A stretch of 64,000 bases of DNA from CALBTQ01 sp036725605. Lineage in GTDB: Bacteria; Lernaellota; Lernaellaia; Lernaellales; Lernaellaceae. The notes below the pieces were generated by a model. That model ran no database searches, had not been told where the DNA came from, and was given only the letters and a program-made list of their open reading frames with translations. Shown piece after piece: positions 53,687-61,713 of the stretch. Within the stretch, counting starts at the first letter, position 1. Every line of letters starts with the position of its first letter. The position numbers and the translations under genes were made by a program. The stretch covers positions 1 through 64,000 of the forward strand of contig DAIMDW010000002.1 of NCBI GenBank assembly GCA_036725605.1. The letters run 5' to 3'.

Positions 53687-54111
53687 TGCGCCGTACCTCG
53701 CTGATCGTTTTGACCGTTCTTCTCCTGACGTGGCTGTCGCCGGCGGCGGCCGTGGAATTGCTCACGAGCGACGAGAATCCCATACGCGGACAAGCGACCA
53801 CGATTACGCTGCAGGGCGCGGACGATCCGACGCAATGGACGTTGACGTTCACCTATCGCCCGAATTCGAAAACCTCGCGCACCACCGAGCCGCAACCGTT
53901 TAACTTCCACGGCAAGGTGAGCTGGAAGCCCAACGATTCGGGCATCGTGCAGATCGCGGTGCAGGGGCCCGGCGAAGGCGACAAGATTTCCAAAAACGTC
54001 GCGGTGCGTTTCCCCTCGCCCCCCGCGTCGGGCATCGTCATTTTGCTGATCGCCGGCGCCATTCTCTTCGGCGGCGCGGGCTATTCGCTGGCCAAGGCGC
54101 TCAAGCAGTAA
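53686..54111 (+). CDS. Small exported protein with C-terminal membrane anchor, coupled to the SNF transporter
   Basis: The 141-residue protein has a signal peptide (about 1-22, ending AAA) and an extracytoplasmic beta-rich part (ATTITLQGADDPTQWTLTF, NFHGKVSWKPNDSGIVQIAV) resembling an Ig-like sandwich. One C-terminal helix follows (GIVILLIAGAILFGGAGYSL) with a short KALKQ tail. The start overlaps the transporter stop by 1 base. No family recognised. Coupling and topology suggest a partner of the symporter, but this is inference. Confidence 0.65.
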   Translation: MRRTSLIVLTVLLLTWLSPAAAVELLTSDENPIRGQATTITLQGADDPTQWTLTFTYRPNSKTSRTTEPQPFNFHGKVSWKPNDSGIVQIAVQGPGEGDKISKNVAVRFPSPPASGIVILLIAGAILFGGAGYSLAKALKQ

Positions 54112-54146
54112 TAAAAGAAAAGGCCCCGTCGCGATGACGGGGCCTT
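54110..54146 (-). terminator. Terminator after cysS, possibly bidirectional
   Basis: GGCCCCGTC (54122-54130) pairs with GACGGGGCC (54136-54144), extended by AA/TT. On the minus strand TTTTCTTTTATT follows, making a strong terminator for cysS (stop at 54167). On the plus side the T-tract is weak, so it may only partly end the transporter operon. Confidence 0.85.
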
Positions 54147-54166
54147 GGTGTATTCGCGGGTGGCGA

Positions 54167-55639
54167 TTACTTCGCGTACCAGGTCGTGCCGGCCGGCGTA
54201 TCCTTGAGGAAGATGCCGATGGCTTCGAGTTCCTTGCGCAACGCGTCGGCCTGCGCGAAATCCTTGGCCTGCCGCGCCTGATTGCGCGCGGCGATTTTTT
54301 CCTCGATATCGCTCAGGGACAGCTTGTGCCGCGCGAGGGCCATTTCCGCGCACGCCTGCCGGTAGGCCTGCGGCTCGCGAATGGGGAAGCCCAGCACGTC
54401 TTTCATCAGGTTGAAGGTCCGGTCGGCCTCGGTGAGCAGCATGGCGAATCCCGGCTCGGCCTTGAGCTTGCCTTTGACGCACAGGGTGTTGATCGTGGTG
54501 ACCAGCTCGAAGAGTTGGCCGATGGCGCGCGGCGTATTGAAGTCGTCGTCCATCGCCTCGGCGAGCTGTTCCTGCTGCTTGCGCAGTTGCGCGAAAATCT
54601 CCGCCTGCTGCGGCGTCAGCTTGCTTTCGTCCATATCCTGCGGCGCGGTGAAGTTCGCCTGCAGCGCCTCCCAGGCGGTGTAGACGCGGTCGACCGCCTC
54701 GTGCGCTTCCTGCAACGCGCCGTCGTAGTAGTCCAGCGGATTGCGGTAGTGCACGCCGAGCAGGAAGAAGCGGATCACCTCGGGCGGATGAACCTCGAGC
54801 ACGTCGCGAATAGTGAAGAAGTTGCCCAGGCTCTTGGACATCTTCTCGTGATTGACCTGGACGAATCCGTTGTGCAGCCAGTAGCGCGCGAACTCGACGC
54901 CCTCGGCCGCCTCGGACTGCGCGATCTCGTTTTCGTGATGCGGAAACACCAGATCCTGCCCGCCGCCGTGAATGTCGAAGGGCTGCCCGAGGTGATGACT
55001 GCTCATCGCCGAGCACTCGATGTGCCAGCCGGGCCGTCCGCTGCCCCAGGGCGAATCCCACGCGGGTTCGCCGGGCTTGGACGCCTTCCAAAGCACGAAG
55101 TCGAGCGGGTCTTTCTTTTCCTCGTTCACTTCGATGCGCGCGCCCGAAAGCATGTCATCGATGTCGCGCCCGGACAGCTTGCCGTAGGGCGCGAACTTGC
55201 GCACCGGGAAATAGACCGTGCCTTTGTTGTTGTAGGCATAGCCGTTTTTCTCCAGCTTGCGCACGGTGTCGATGATCTGCGCGATATGCTCGGTCGCCTT
55301 GGGAGCGATGGTCGGGCGCCGCACGTTGAGCGCGTCCATGTCGAGGTGGAACTCGTCGATGTACTTTTCCGACAGTTCCTTGGTCGAGATGCCGCGCTCG
55401 TTGGCGCGCGCGATGATCTTGTCGTCGACGTCGGTGAAGTTGCGCACGTACGTCACGTCGAAACCGAGGTGTTGCAGGTAGCGGAACATCACGTCGAAGA
55501 CCACCGCGCTGCGCCCGTGGCCGATATGACACTGGTCGTACACGGTGACTCCGCAGACGTACATCCGCACCTTGCCCGTTTCGAGCGGTGCGAACTCGAC
55601 TTTCCGGCGGCCCATCGTGTTGTAGACTTTCAGCGTCAT
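54167..55639 (-). CDS. cysS: Cysteinyl-tRNA synthetase
   Basis: CysS charges tRNA-Cys with cysteine. The 490-residue protein is of normal length and has the zinc ligand C29 in MYVCGVTVYDQCHIGHGR, the class I signature HIGH at 38-41, RNFTDVDDKII, the zinc region GWHIECSAMSSHHLG, and KMSKSLGN. These are in family order, followed by the DALR-type helical domain. It is separated from the downstream transporter operon by a shared terminator. Confidence 0.97.
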   Translation of the reverse strand: MTLKVYNTMGRRKVEFAPLETGKVRMYVCGVTVYDQCHIGHGRSAVVFDVMFRYLQHLGFDVTYVRNFTDVDDKIIARANERGISTKELSEKYIDEFHLDMDALNVRRPTIAPKATEHIAQIIDTVRKLEKNGYAYNNKGTVYFPVRKFAPYGKLSGRDIDDMLSGARIEVNEEKKDPLDFVLWKASKPGEPAWDSPWGSGRPGWHIECSAMSSHHLGQPFDIHGGGQDLVFPHHENEIAQSEAAEGVEFARYWLHNGFVQVNHEKMSKSLGNFFTIRDVLEVHPPEVIRFFLLGVHYRNPLDYYDGALQEAHEAVDRVYTAWEALQANFTAPQDMDESKLTPQQAEIFAQLRKQQEQLAEAMDDDFNTPRAIGQLFELVTTINTLCVKGKLKAEPGFAMLLTEADRTFNLMKDVLGFPIREPQAYRQACAEMALARHKLSLSDIEEKIAARNQARQAKDFAQADALRKELEAIGIFLKDTPAGTTWYAK

Positions 55640-55664
55640 GATCGTCTCCCCTGGTTGATGTTGA

Positions 55665-56561
55665 TTACTTTTCGCTCAGCAACTGGTCGATGACTTTCTT
55701 GTAGAAGTCCTCGGCGCGCGCGCCGCGGAACGACCGGCCGTTGATGAACACGTGCGGCGTACCGCGCACGCCCAGTTCGCGGGCCAGCGACGATTCCTGG
55801 TCGATCATCTTCTTGACGTCTTCGCTTTCCATGTCCTTCTTGATCTTCGCCAGGTTCAGACCGAATTCCTTGCACATCGGCTCGATGACGTCGGTGAACG
55901 CCTCGTCGCCGGTCTTACGGTTCCACTCCCGCTGGGTGGCGAAGAGCTTTTCGGCCACTTCGAAGAACTTGCCCTGCTTGCCGGCGGCATAAGCGAAACG
56001 GTGCCAGAAGGCGGCTTTTTCGCCGTGCACGACGAAGGTCTGGAAGGTCACGTTGACCTTTTTCTCGCCGTATTCCTTGGCGACCTTGGTGATGATCGGG
56101 TCCACCCGCGAGCAGAACGGGCAGAGGAACTCGGTGAACAGCACAATCTGAATCGGCGCATCTTTCGCACCGTGGGAGAACGCGTCTTTTTCGACCGAGA
56201 ATTCCTTCACATCCTTCATCTCTTCTTCAAAGGTCGGCCGCTCGTTGCCCGCGCGCTGCTGTTTGCCCGCGCCCTGGCCCATCCCGGCCTTCTGCACCAT
56301 CTGCCAGACGTTCTGCATGGCGTCTTTGGTGATGTTGCCGCGTTTGAGATTTTTGATCATCTCTTTGGCGATGGTCGGACTCGAAGCGGCGACGGCCAGC
56401 GCCAGGGCCGTTTCGGTCTCATCCAGCTTGGCGAAGTCGGAGTTGGACTTGGCCGCCCAACTGGCCTTGGTCATCGGCAGGAAGTTGGTGTACCGGCCGA
56501 CGGTAAAGCCCAGAAAGAGCACACTGATCACGAATAATGCGATAATAATCTTTTTAGCCAC
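55665..56561 (-). CDS. DsbA-like thioredoxin-fold protein, membrane-anchored
   Basis: The 298-residue product has an N-terminal helix (KKIIIALFVISVLFLGFTVG), a helical region of about 90 residues, and a DsbA-type thioredoxin domain (about 125-298) with the active-site motif CPFC near residue 148 and the cis-Pro loop VRGTPHVFINGR. This family oxidises or isomerises periplasmic disulfides. The insertion between anchor and domain is longer than in plain DsbA. The start is a GTG with GGAGG 7 bases upstream; an upstream in-frame ATG has no site. The gene lies 26 bases before cysS, so the two may be co-transcribed. Confidence 0.88.
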   Translation of the reverse strand: MAKKIIIALFVISVLFLGFTVGRYTNFLPMTKASWAAKSNSDFAKLDETETALALAVAASSPTIAKEMIKNLKRGNITKDAMQNVWQMVQKAGMGQGAGKQQRAGNERPTFEEEMKDVKEFSVEKDAFSHGAKDAPIQIVLFTEFLCPFCSRVDPIITKVAKEYGEKKVNVTFQTFVVHGEKAAFWHRFAYAAGKQGKFFEVAEKLFATQREWNRKTGDEAFTDVIEPMCKEFGLNLAKIKKDMESEDVKKMIDQESSLARELGVRGTPHVFINGRSFRGARAEDFYKKVIDQLLSEK

Positions 56562-56671
56562 CGTATTTCCTCCATTTGTCATTGGATTTTTTCCGTGTAC
56601 GTCGGGCTTTCACCCGGCACAATGTATAAGGCCGTTAACGATACTCCGCAACCCATTTCTGTCAAGCATGA

Positions 56672-57607
56672 TTACTGCACCGAGCGGGCGCCGATCAGGT
56701 AGTAAATGAAATTGGCGGAAATGGTCAACTGCTTGTCCGGCCAATGGGCGGGCATCGGATTGAAGTGCGCTTCCTTGACCGCCTTCATCGCGTAACGATC
56801 CAACAACTGATAGCCGCTGGTGCGAATCACGCTGACGTTGTGCACCTGACCGGACTTCATCACCGTGAAGCGCAGCGTGACCATCCCCTGCTGGCCCATC
56901 TGTTGCGCGGCCTGCGGGTAAACCCAGGCCATTTCGATCTTTTCCTTCATGTGGGCGAAATAGGCCATGTACTTGTATTCGCGCGTCGAGATCGACAGCG
57001 TGTCGCCCGCTTCGCCGACGTTGGGGTTGTACGCGTTGACCGCACCGTCGCCCCCGCCGCCCGGATTGGCCGGCAAACCGGCGCGGGAGATCATCTGGTC
57101 GACGCTACGCGGCTTGCCGGGCGCCACCGGGTCGGAATGTCCGCCCGCGCCGTGTTCGCTTTCCACGCCGACGCCCTCACCCACCTTGGGGATCTTCGGC
57201 AGGCGACGCCCGCCGGGACGCTGCATGCCCTGGCCCGGCCCGCGCGGACCCGGGCGATTCTGAATTTCCTCGATCGGCCGATCGGCGCGGTGCGTGGCGC
57301 GGCCGGCGTCGTGATCCTGGAAGCCGTACGCGTCGGCCCTTTGCGGAATCCGCTGATTGCCCTGGAAGCGCTCGAAGTGCAGCCGCTCCGGATCGTCCTC
57401 GGGCGTCATGCGGCTCAAGGCCTCGGCGTCGAGCTGGGAAAGGTCGAAGTCGATGGTTTGCGGTTCGCCGCCTCCCTGGAAAACGAAGCCCCCGTACAGG
57501 AAGAAAACAATGACGCCCACGTGCACCAGCAGCGACAGCACAACGCTGAGACCGACGATCCAGCGGTCCTTGTATTTTCGCATGTGGTCGCGCCAGCTTT
57601 CGGGCAA
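56672..57607 (-). CDS. TonB-like energy transducer
   Basis: The 311-residue product has a short cytoplasmic N-terminus, one membrane helix (IVGLSVVLSLLVHVGVIVFF), a long Pro/Gly/Arg-rich periplasmic stretch (about 75-200) and a TonB C-terminal domain (MVTLRFTVMKSGQVHNVSVI, RTSGYQLLDRYAMKAVKEAHF). TonB transmits ExbB/ExbD energy to outer-membrane receptors. No exbB or exbD lies next to it. The start is a TTG with GGAGGG 5 bases upstream; the first ATG is 8 codons later and lacks a site. Confidence 0.85.
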   Translation of the reverse strand: MPESWRDHMRKYKDRWIVGLSVVLSLLVHVGVIVFFLYGGFVFQGGGEPQTIDFDLSQLDAEALSRMTPEDDPERLHFERFQGNQRIPQRADAYGFQDHDAGRATHRADRPIEEIQNRPGPRGPGQGMQRPGGRRLPKIPKVGEGVGVESEHGAGGHSDPVAPGKPRSVDQMISRAGLPANPGGGGDGAVNAYNPNVGEAGDTLSISTREYKYMAYFAHMKEKIEMAWVYPQAAQQMGQQGMVTLRFTVMKSGQVHNVSVIRTSGYQLLDRYAMKAVKEAHFNPMPAHWPDKQLTISANFIYYLIGARSVQ

Positions 57608-57781
57608 ACCAATCCCTCCGGGGTACGGATAATATTACCCATATTCTCTATAAGCTTTCCGCGCTCGCGATGCAACAGAGCATGGGAGTCCCCGATGCCA
57701 TGTTGGACACGAATCGTATTGCCAAAGTTGCCCGCTATGTTAAGATCGTGGCTTATCCGGATGGCAACGGCAGAGGACTCC

Positions 57782-58978
57782 ATGAACAAATTATTGATAT
57801 TACTGCTCATCTTGACTCTTGCCGCGACGCTGTGGGCCGACGTTCGCGTCAACGACGTCACCTTGCACAGCCAGGTCGAGCCGGCCCTGGCCGTCGACGG
57901 CGACCACGTGTACATCGCGTACCAAGATTATTCGCAATTTCAATGGGATGTACGGGTGACGCACAGCGACGACGGCGGGCAGTCCTTCGCCGCGTCTGCC
58001 GTGCCCTATGCGGCTTCGGCGGCCGATCAGCAAATGCCCGCCCTCGCGACCGGACCCGACGGCACACTGTACGTCGCCTGGGCCGATTACCGCGACGAAC
58101 AATACGATCTGTACCTGGCCGCTTCGGCCGATCACGGCGCGACCTTCGCCGAACCGGTGTTGGTCAACACGGTCACCGCCGCCACGCAGCTCGATCCGCA
58201 ACTGGCCGTCGACGGCGACGGCGTGCTCTACGCGGTGTGGAACGACAACAGCCGCACGACCTCGGACGACAACGGCGTGCGCTGGGACGTGAAGGTCGCG
58301 GTCAGCGATGACGGCGGGCAAACCTTCGGCGACGGCGTGACGCTCAACCTCGCCGACGACGTCTTCACCTTTCACCCCCACGTGACGGCGCTACCCGACG
58401 GCGCGGCGGTGGTGTGGAGCGACCGCTCCTGGCGTGTGTGGATCAGCGTCAGCCACGACCAGGGCGAAAGCTGGTCGGAACCGCGGCGGCTCAACGACAC
58501 GGACGATCCGCACTTCGTGATGTACCCGCAGGTGATCGCGACGGGCGATTTGATTTTCGCCGTCTGGACCGACGCGGAGGAATCCGACCTCGGGCAGGAC
58601 CCGACGTTGGTGACCGATTCGGGCACGTGCTACGACGTGTACGCGGCCTATTCCACCGACGGCGGCGCGAGCTGGGGCGGGCAATTTCGCGTCAACGAGG
58701 ATCCGCTGCACAATCAGCAAAACGCGGCGCTGGACATTCACGACGGCGAACTGATCATCGTCTGGTCGGACGATCGCGAGGTCGGCGACTTCACCATCCG
58801 GCGACTGGCGCGGCCGCTGACGGGACCGTGGACGTGGCCGGCGGACGGCGAACAGGCGGACGATTATCCGGGCATCACCCAGCGCGACTGGCCCGCCGCG
58901 GCCGGCGGTTTGCTGGTCTGGCAGGATTACCGCAACGGCGACTGGGACATCTACTTCACGACGGGAGGTGTGCGATGA
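57782..58978 (+). CDS. Secreted Asp-box (BNR-repeat) beta-propeller, sialidase-like
   Basis: The 398-residue protein has a signal peptide (about 1-19, ending LWA). Its propeller has five Asp-box motifs of the S-x-D-x-G-x-x-(W/F) type: SDDGGQSF, SADHGATF, SDDGGQTF, SHDQGESW and STDGGASW. Asp-boxes are hallmarks of sialidases and other six-bladed propellers, but no sialidase Arg triad or catalytic Glu/Tyr was identified, so function is open. GAGG lies 5 bases before the ATG. The next gene overlaps by 4 bp, so it and this gene work together. Confidence 0.82.
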   Translation: MNKLLILLLILTLAATLWADVRVNDVTLHSQVEPALAVDGDHVYIAYQDYSQFQWDVRVTHSDDGGQSFAASAVPYAASAADQQMPALATGPDGTLYVAWADYRDEQYDLYLAASADHGATFAEPVLVNTVTAATQLDPQLAVDGDGVLYAVWNDNSRTTSDDNGVRWDVKVAVSDDGGQTFGDGVTLNLADDVFTFHPHVTALPDGAAVVWSDRSWRVWISVSHDQGESWSEPRRLNDTDDPHFVMYPQVIATGDLIFAVWTDAEESDLGQDPTLVTDSGTCYDVYAAYSTDGGASWGGQFRVNEDPLHNQQNAALDIHDGELIIVWSDDREVGDFTIRRLARPLTGPWTWPADGEQADDYPGITQRDWPAAAGGLLVWQDYRNGDWDIYFTTGGVR

Positions 58979-61272
58979 ACGTGCAACGCTTCCCGTGGCT
59001 GCTTCTGGTGTTGTTGATGATCGTGTCGTTTGCGGCGTGCGGCGACGACGACCCTTCGACAGGCTCAGGGCAGGCTGACAACGACGACAACGAAACGCCG
59101 GACGACGATACCGACGACGACAATGACACGGGTGACGATGACGACGACGACACCGTCGAGCCGCCCGCGCTGCCGCTGGATCTGGTGTTTATCGATCCGA
59201 TCTACTGGCTCGACAAATCCGCCGCCGAGATGCGGGCCGAATTCGACGCGATGGACGAACTGGGCGTACGCGGCGTCATCTGGCGCTGGACGTTGCGCGC
59301 GGGCAAGGCGACCTACCCCTCCGAGGCGTACCCGATGTTCATCACCGCGAGCGTCGACGATCCGCTGCAAACGATCCTCACCCTCGCCCACGAACGCGAC
59401 ATGGACGTGTACCTGGGCCTGAGCGCCGGGCGGATGGTCGCCGAGTACTACGACGATCCGGTCGCCCCCGAATACGCGCGCTGCGCCACGCTGATCGATG
59501 AACTCTCCACGCGCTACGACGGGTTCGAAAACCTGCGCGGATTTTATCTGCCCTACGAATTCACCGCCGCGCCCGATCGGCACGAGCGCGATCTGGTCGC
59601 GCTGATCGCCGCGAAAATCCATCAGACCAAAACGACCCGGCGCGCGGCGCTGACGCTGCGCTACCCGGGCGTTGCGCAGCACATGGTGGCGGCCAAATTT
59701 TTTCAGGAAGGTCTGAACATTCGCTTCAACCTCGACGACATCGATGACAGTACGGCGCGTAACGAATGGGCGCGGGCGATGATCGAGCTGTGCGACGCGG
59801 CGGGCATCGATCTGGGGCTGGCGGCCACGCGCATGGGCAATCGCATCAACAACATGGTCGACGCGCTGCGCGACCTGCGCGCCCTGCGAATCGCGCGCGA
59901 GGCGGCGGGCAGCCCGTTGACGCTGTTCGTGCAGGCCGATCTGTACGACGCGCTGGGCGACAACGAAGGCACGCGCCTGGCCTTCGGGCCGGCCGCGCCG
60001 GAAACGATCGCATCGCAGATCACCATTCCCGCCGACGGACACGCCGGTTTCGGCTGGGACTATTACCGCAACGACGACGGCGCGCTGCACGGCATCTCGG
60101 CCGTGCCCGAGCCGGACATGTACGCCAAGGCCGTCACCGTGCGCGAGCAGATCCTCAACCGCACGCTACGCGACGGTCAGGTGGCCACGGTGGTCAACGG
60201 ACAGTATCCGCTCGACTTCCACAACAACACCTGGCAGGAAGACTCGTGCTGGCTCAGCGGCCTGTACCTGGCCGCCGAGAGCTATCATTATGCGGTGACC
60301 GGCAGCGAAGACGCCCACGCCGGGGTGCGCGCCGCCTGGCGGGCCGTGGCGCGGCTGGCCGACGTGACGCCCAAGCGCGGCGAGGTCGTGCGCAACTACA
60401 CGCGCTACGTGTACGAACAAACCAAGCCGGTGGAGCCTGGGGCGAGCACACTCAAACGCTGGCGGCGGCATCCGGACAAGGAACTGTACTGGGTCGGCGA
60501 CATCAGCGTCGATCAGCTTTCGGGCTACATGAACGGGCTGGCGACCTTTTACGATCTGGCCGCCGACGAGGACGAGCGCGCCGAGGTGCAATCGCTGACC
60601 GAGGCGATCATGGGCGACATTCTGGCCAACGGTCTGCGCGCCACGGAGTTCACCGGCGAGCCGACGACCTACGGGAATCTCGCCGCCGCGCCGGAACTGG
60701 CCGCCGATTTTCTGATGATCGCCTATCACATCACCAACGATGAAAAGTACCGCGAAGCCTTCGACGAAATCACCTACACGCGCTACTGGGACATCCAGGC
60801 GATCCTCTTCCACTACGTGACGCACTACCTGCTGCGCGACTTCGGCGAGCAGCATTTCAAGGACAGCGGCCTGACGCACCTGTTCGAGTACATCGACGAC
60901 GAATGGGCGTGGCGGCGCTGGTGGTGGGCCGAGGAGTATGTCTATACGGGATCGTATCAGTTCGGCAACAGCTACCAGAATTTCACGCACCAGTGGCATT
61001 CGCCCGACGCGGCCGGCGCGGCGCGCGCGCTGGGCGAGCTGGTCGATTTCGATCCGGACCTGCTGGAAAACGGATTGTGGTTCAGCAAGATCAACCGCGT
61101 TTTCCCCGAGGACACGTGGATCGACATGGGCGAGCGGCCGGGCAAGGAATTCATGTGGACCTGGTCGCCGGTGGGCCTGACCGCGCCGCGCGGCGGGCCG
61201 ACGTACCGCTACACCGGTGTGGGCTTTTTGCTCGCCTATTGGCAGGGCCGTTATTTCGGGTGGATAAGGTGA
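58975..61272 (+). CDS. Asp-linker lipoprotein with DUF4434-like domain and helical C-terminal domain
   Basis: The 765-residue product has a lipobox (SFAAC), then a linker of about 45 residues rich in Asp with Thr, Asn and Gly. The N-terminal domain (about 65-360) resembles DUF4434, a TIM-barrel glycosidase-like family, by its start (LVFIDPIYWLDKSAAEM, GVRGVIWRWTL, DMDVYLGLSAG, RGFYLPYE). The C-terminal part (about 400-765) is helical and Trp-rich, perhaps an alpha/alpha toroid (NNTWQEDSCWLSGLYLAAES). No catalytic acid pair can be assigned. An inserted PEPVEG-type repeat interrupts the linker at 59052-59075. The gene overlaps the Asp-box gene by 4 bp. Confidence 0.7.
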   Translation: MNVQRFPWLLLVLLMIVSFAACGDDDPSTGSGQADNDDNETPDDDTDDDNDTGDDDDDDTVEPPALPLDLVFIDPIYWLDKSAAEMRAEFDAMDELGVRGVIWRWTLRAGKATYPSEAYPMFITASVDDPLQTILTLAHERDMDVYLGLSAGRMVAEYYDDPVAPEYARCATLIDELSTRYDGFENLRGFYLPYEFTAAPDRHERDLVALIAAKIHQTKTTRRAALTLRYPGVAQHMVAAKFFQEGLNIRFNLDDIDDSTARNEWARAMIELCDAAGIDLGLAATRMGNRINNMVDALRDLRALRIAREAAGSPLTLFVQADLYDALGDNEGTRLAFGPAAPETIASQITIPADGHAGFGWDYYRNDDGALHGISAVPEPDMYAKAVTVREQILNRTLRDGQVATVVNGQYPLDFHNNTWQEDSCWLSGLYLAAESYHYAVTGSEDAHAGVRAAWRAVARLADVTPKRGEVVRNYTRYVYEQTKPVEPGASTLKRWRRHPDKELYWVGDISVDQLSGYMNGLATFYDLAADEDERAEVQSLTEAIMGDILANGLRATEFTGEPTTYGNLAAAPELAADFLMIAYHITNDEKYREAFDEITYTRYWDIQAILFHYVTHYLLRDFGEQHFKDSGLTHLFEYIDDEWAWRRWWWAEEYVYTGSYQFGNSYQNFTHQWHSPDAAGAARALGELVDFDPDLLENGLWFSKINRVFPEDTWIDMGERPGKEFMWTWSPVGLTAPRGGPTYRYTGVGFLLAYWQGRYFGWIR
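59052..59075. repeat. PEPVEG-type short repeat inside the Asp linker
   Basis: This short stretch encodes PSTGSGQA on the plus strand and PEPVEG on the minus strand. It is a dispersed short element known to interrupt reading frames in many bacteria. Here it falls in frame in the Asp-rich linker and adds about 8 foreign residues. Confidence 0.6.
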
Positions 61273-61306
61273 TACACGAATAAGCAAGCAGACAACTCGG
61301 TTCGAT

Positions 61307-61349
61307 GGCACTGACACACGAACGAGCAAGGTGAGCGAGTTTATCAGTG
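61307..61349 (+). repeat. REP-like element, copy B (diverged)
   Basis: Reads GGCACTGACACACGAACG and ends GAGTTTATCAGTG. It is a slightly diverged copy of the family at 39997-40042 and 61542-61587. Confidence 0.75.
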
Positions 61350-61380
61350 TTATGATAATATTACATCAATCCACAACGCA

Positions 61381-61525
61381 CCTTTGGCTGTCGCCAAAAG
61401 TGTGGCACACAAGAAAATGACCGTCATTCCGTGTGCCACAGTTTACGCCCTTGGCGTAAGCTGTGTTCGTACACAACCAACCACGGCCATGCCCTTCGAG
61501 CAAGACCGTGGCACCCAAAAGAAAA
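61381..61525. repeat. Hairpin-dense repeat stretch
   Basis: Contains TTTGGC-TGTC-GCCAAA, the 10-bp inverted repeat TGTGGCACAC/GTGTGCCACA (61401-61410 and 61431-61440), TTACGCC/GGCGTAA (61443-61449 and 61453-61459) and a CCACGG/CCGTGG pair. GTGGCAC also recurs here and in the neighbouring elements. Part of the 441-bp gene-free gap 61273-61713. Confidence 0.65.
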
Positions 61526-61541
61526 ACATAATTTCACGACC

Positions 61542-61587
61542 GGTGGCACTGATACACGAGCGAGCAAGGCGAGTGAGTTTATCAGTG
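61542..61587 (+). repeat. REP-like element, copy C
   Basis: Starts GGTGGCACTGATACACG and ends GAGTTTATCAGTG, nearly identical to copy A at 39997-40042 in the opposite orientation. The terminal CACTGATA/TATCAGTG arms are inverted repeats. Confidence 0.8.
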
Positions 61588-61597
61588 TTAAGATAAA

Positions 61598-61637
61598 CAC
61601 TGATAAGCCTCTCTACGTTCGGCGTATCAGTGCCACC
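61598..61637 (-). repeat. REP-like element, copy D (inverted partner of copy C)
   Basis: On the minus strand it starts GGTGGCACTGATACG and ends GCTTATCAGTG, with a different core. With copy C, 10 bases away, it makes a head-to-head pair like BIMEs. Confidence 0.75.
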
Positions 61638-61645
61638 GATCCCAT

Positions 61646-61682
61646 GAAAAAAAACAGGGGCACGATCGACGATCATGCCCCC
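61646..61682 (-). terminator. Rho-independent terminator of the FAD dehydrogenase operon
   Basis: On the minus strand GGGGCATGATC pairs with GATCGTGCCCC (one G-U type mismatch, 3-base loop) and a run of T residues follows, about 32 bases after the stop of the last gene (61714). Confidence 0.9.
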
Positions 61683-61713
61683 GCTGGATTATCGGTTTCT
61701 CGCGTTTTCGCCC

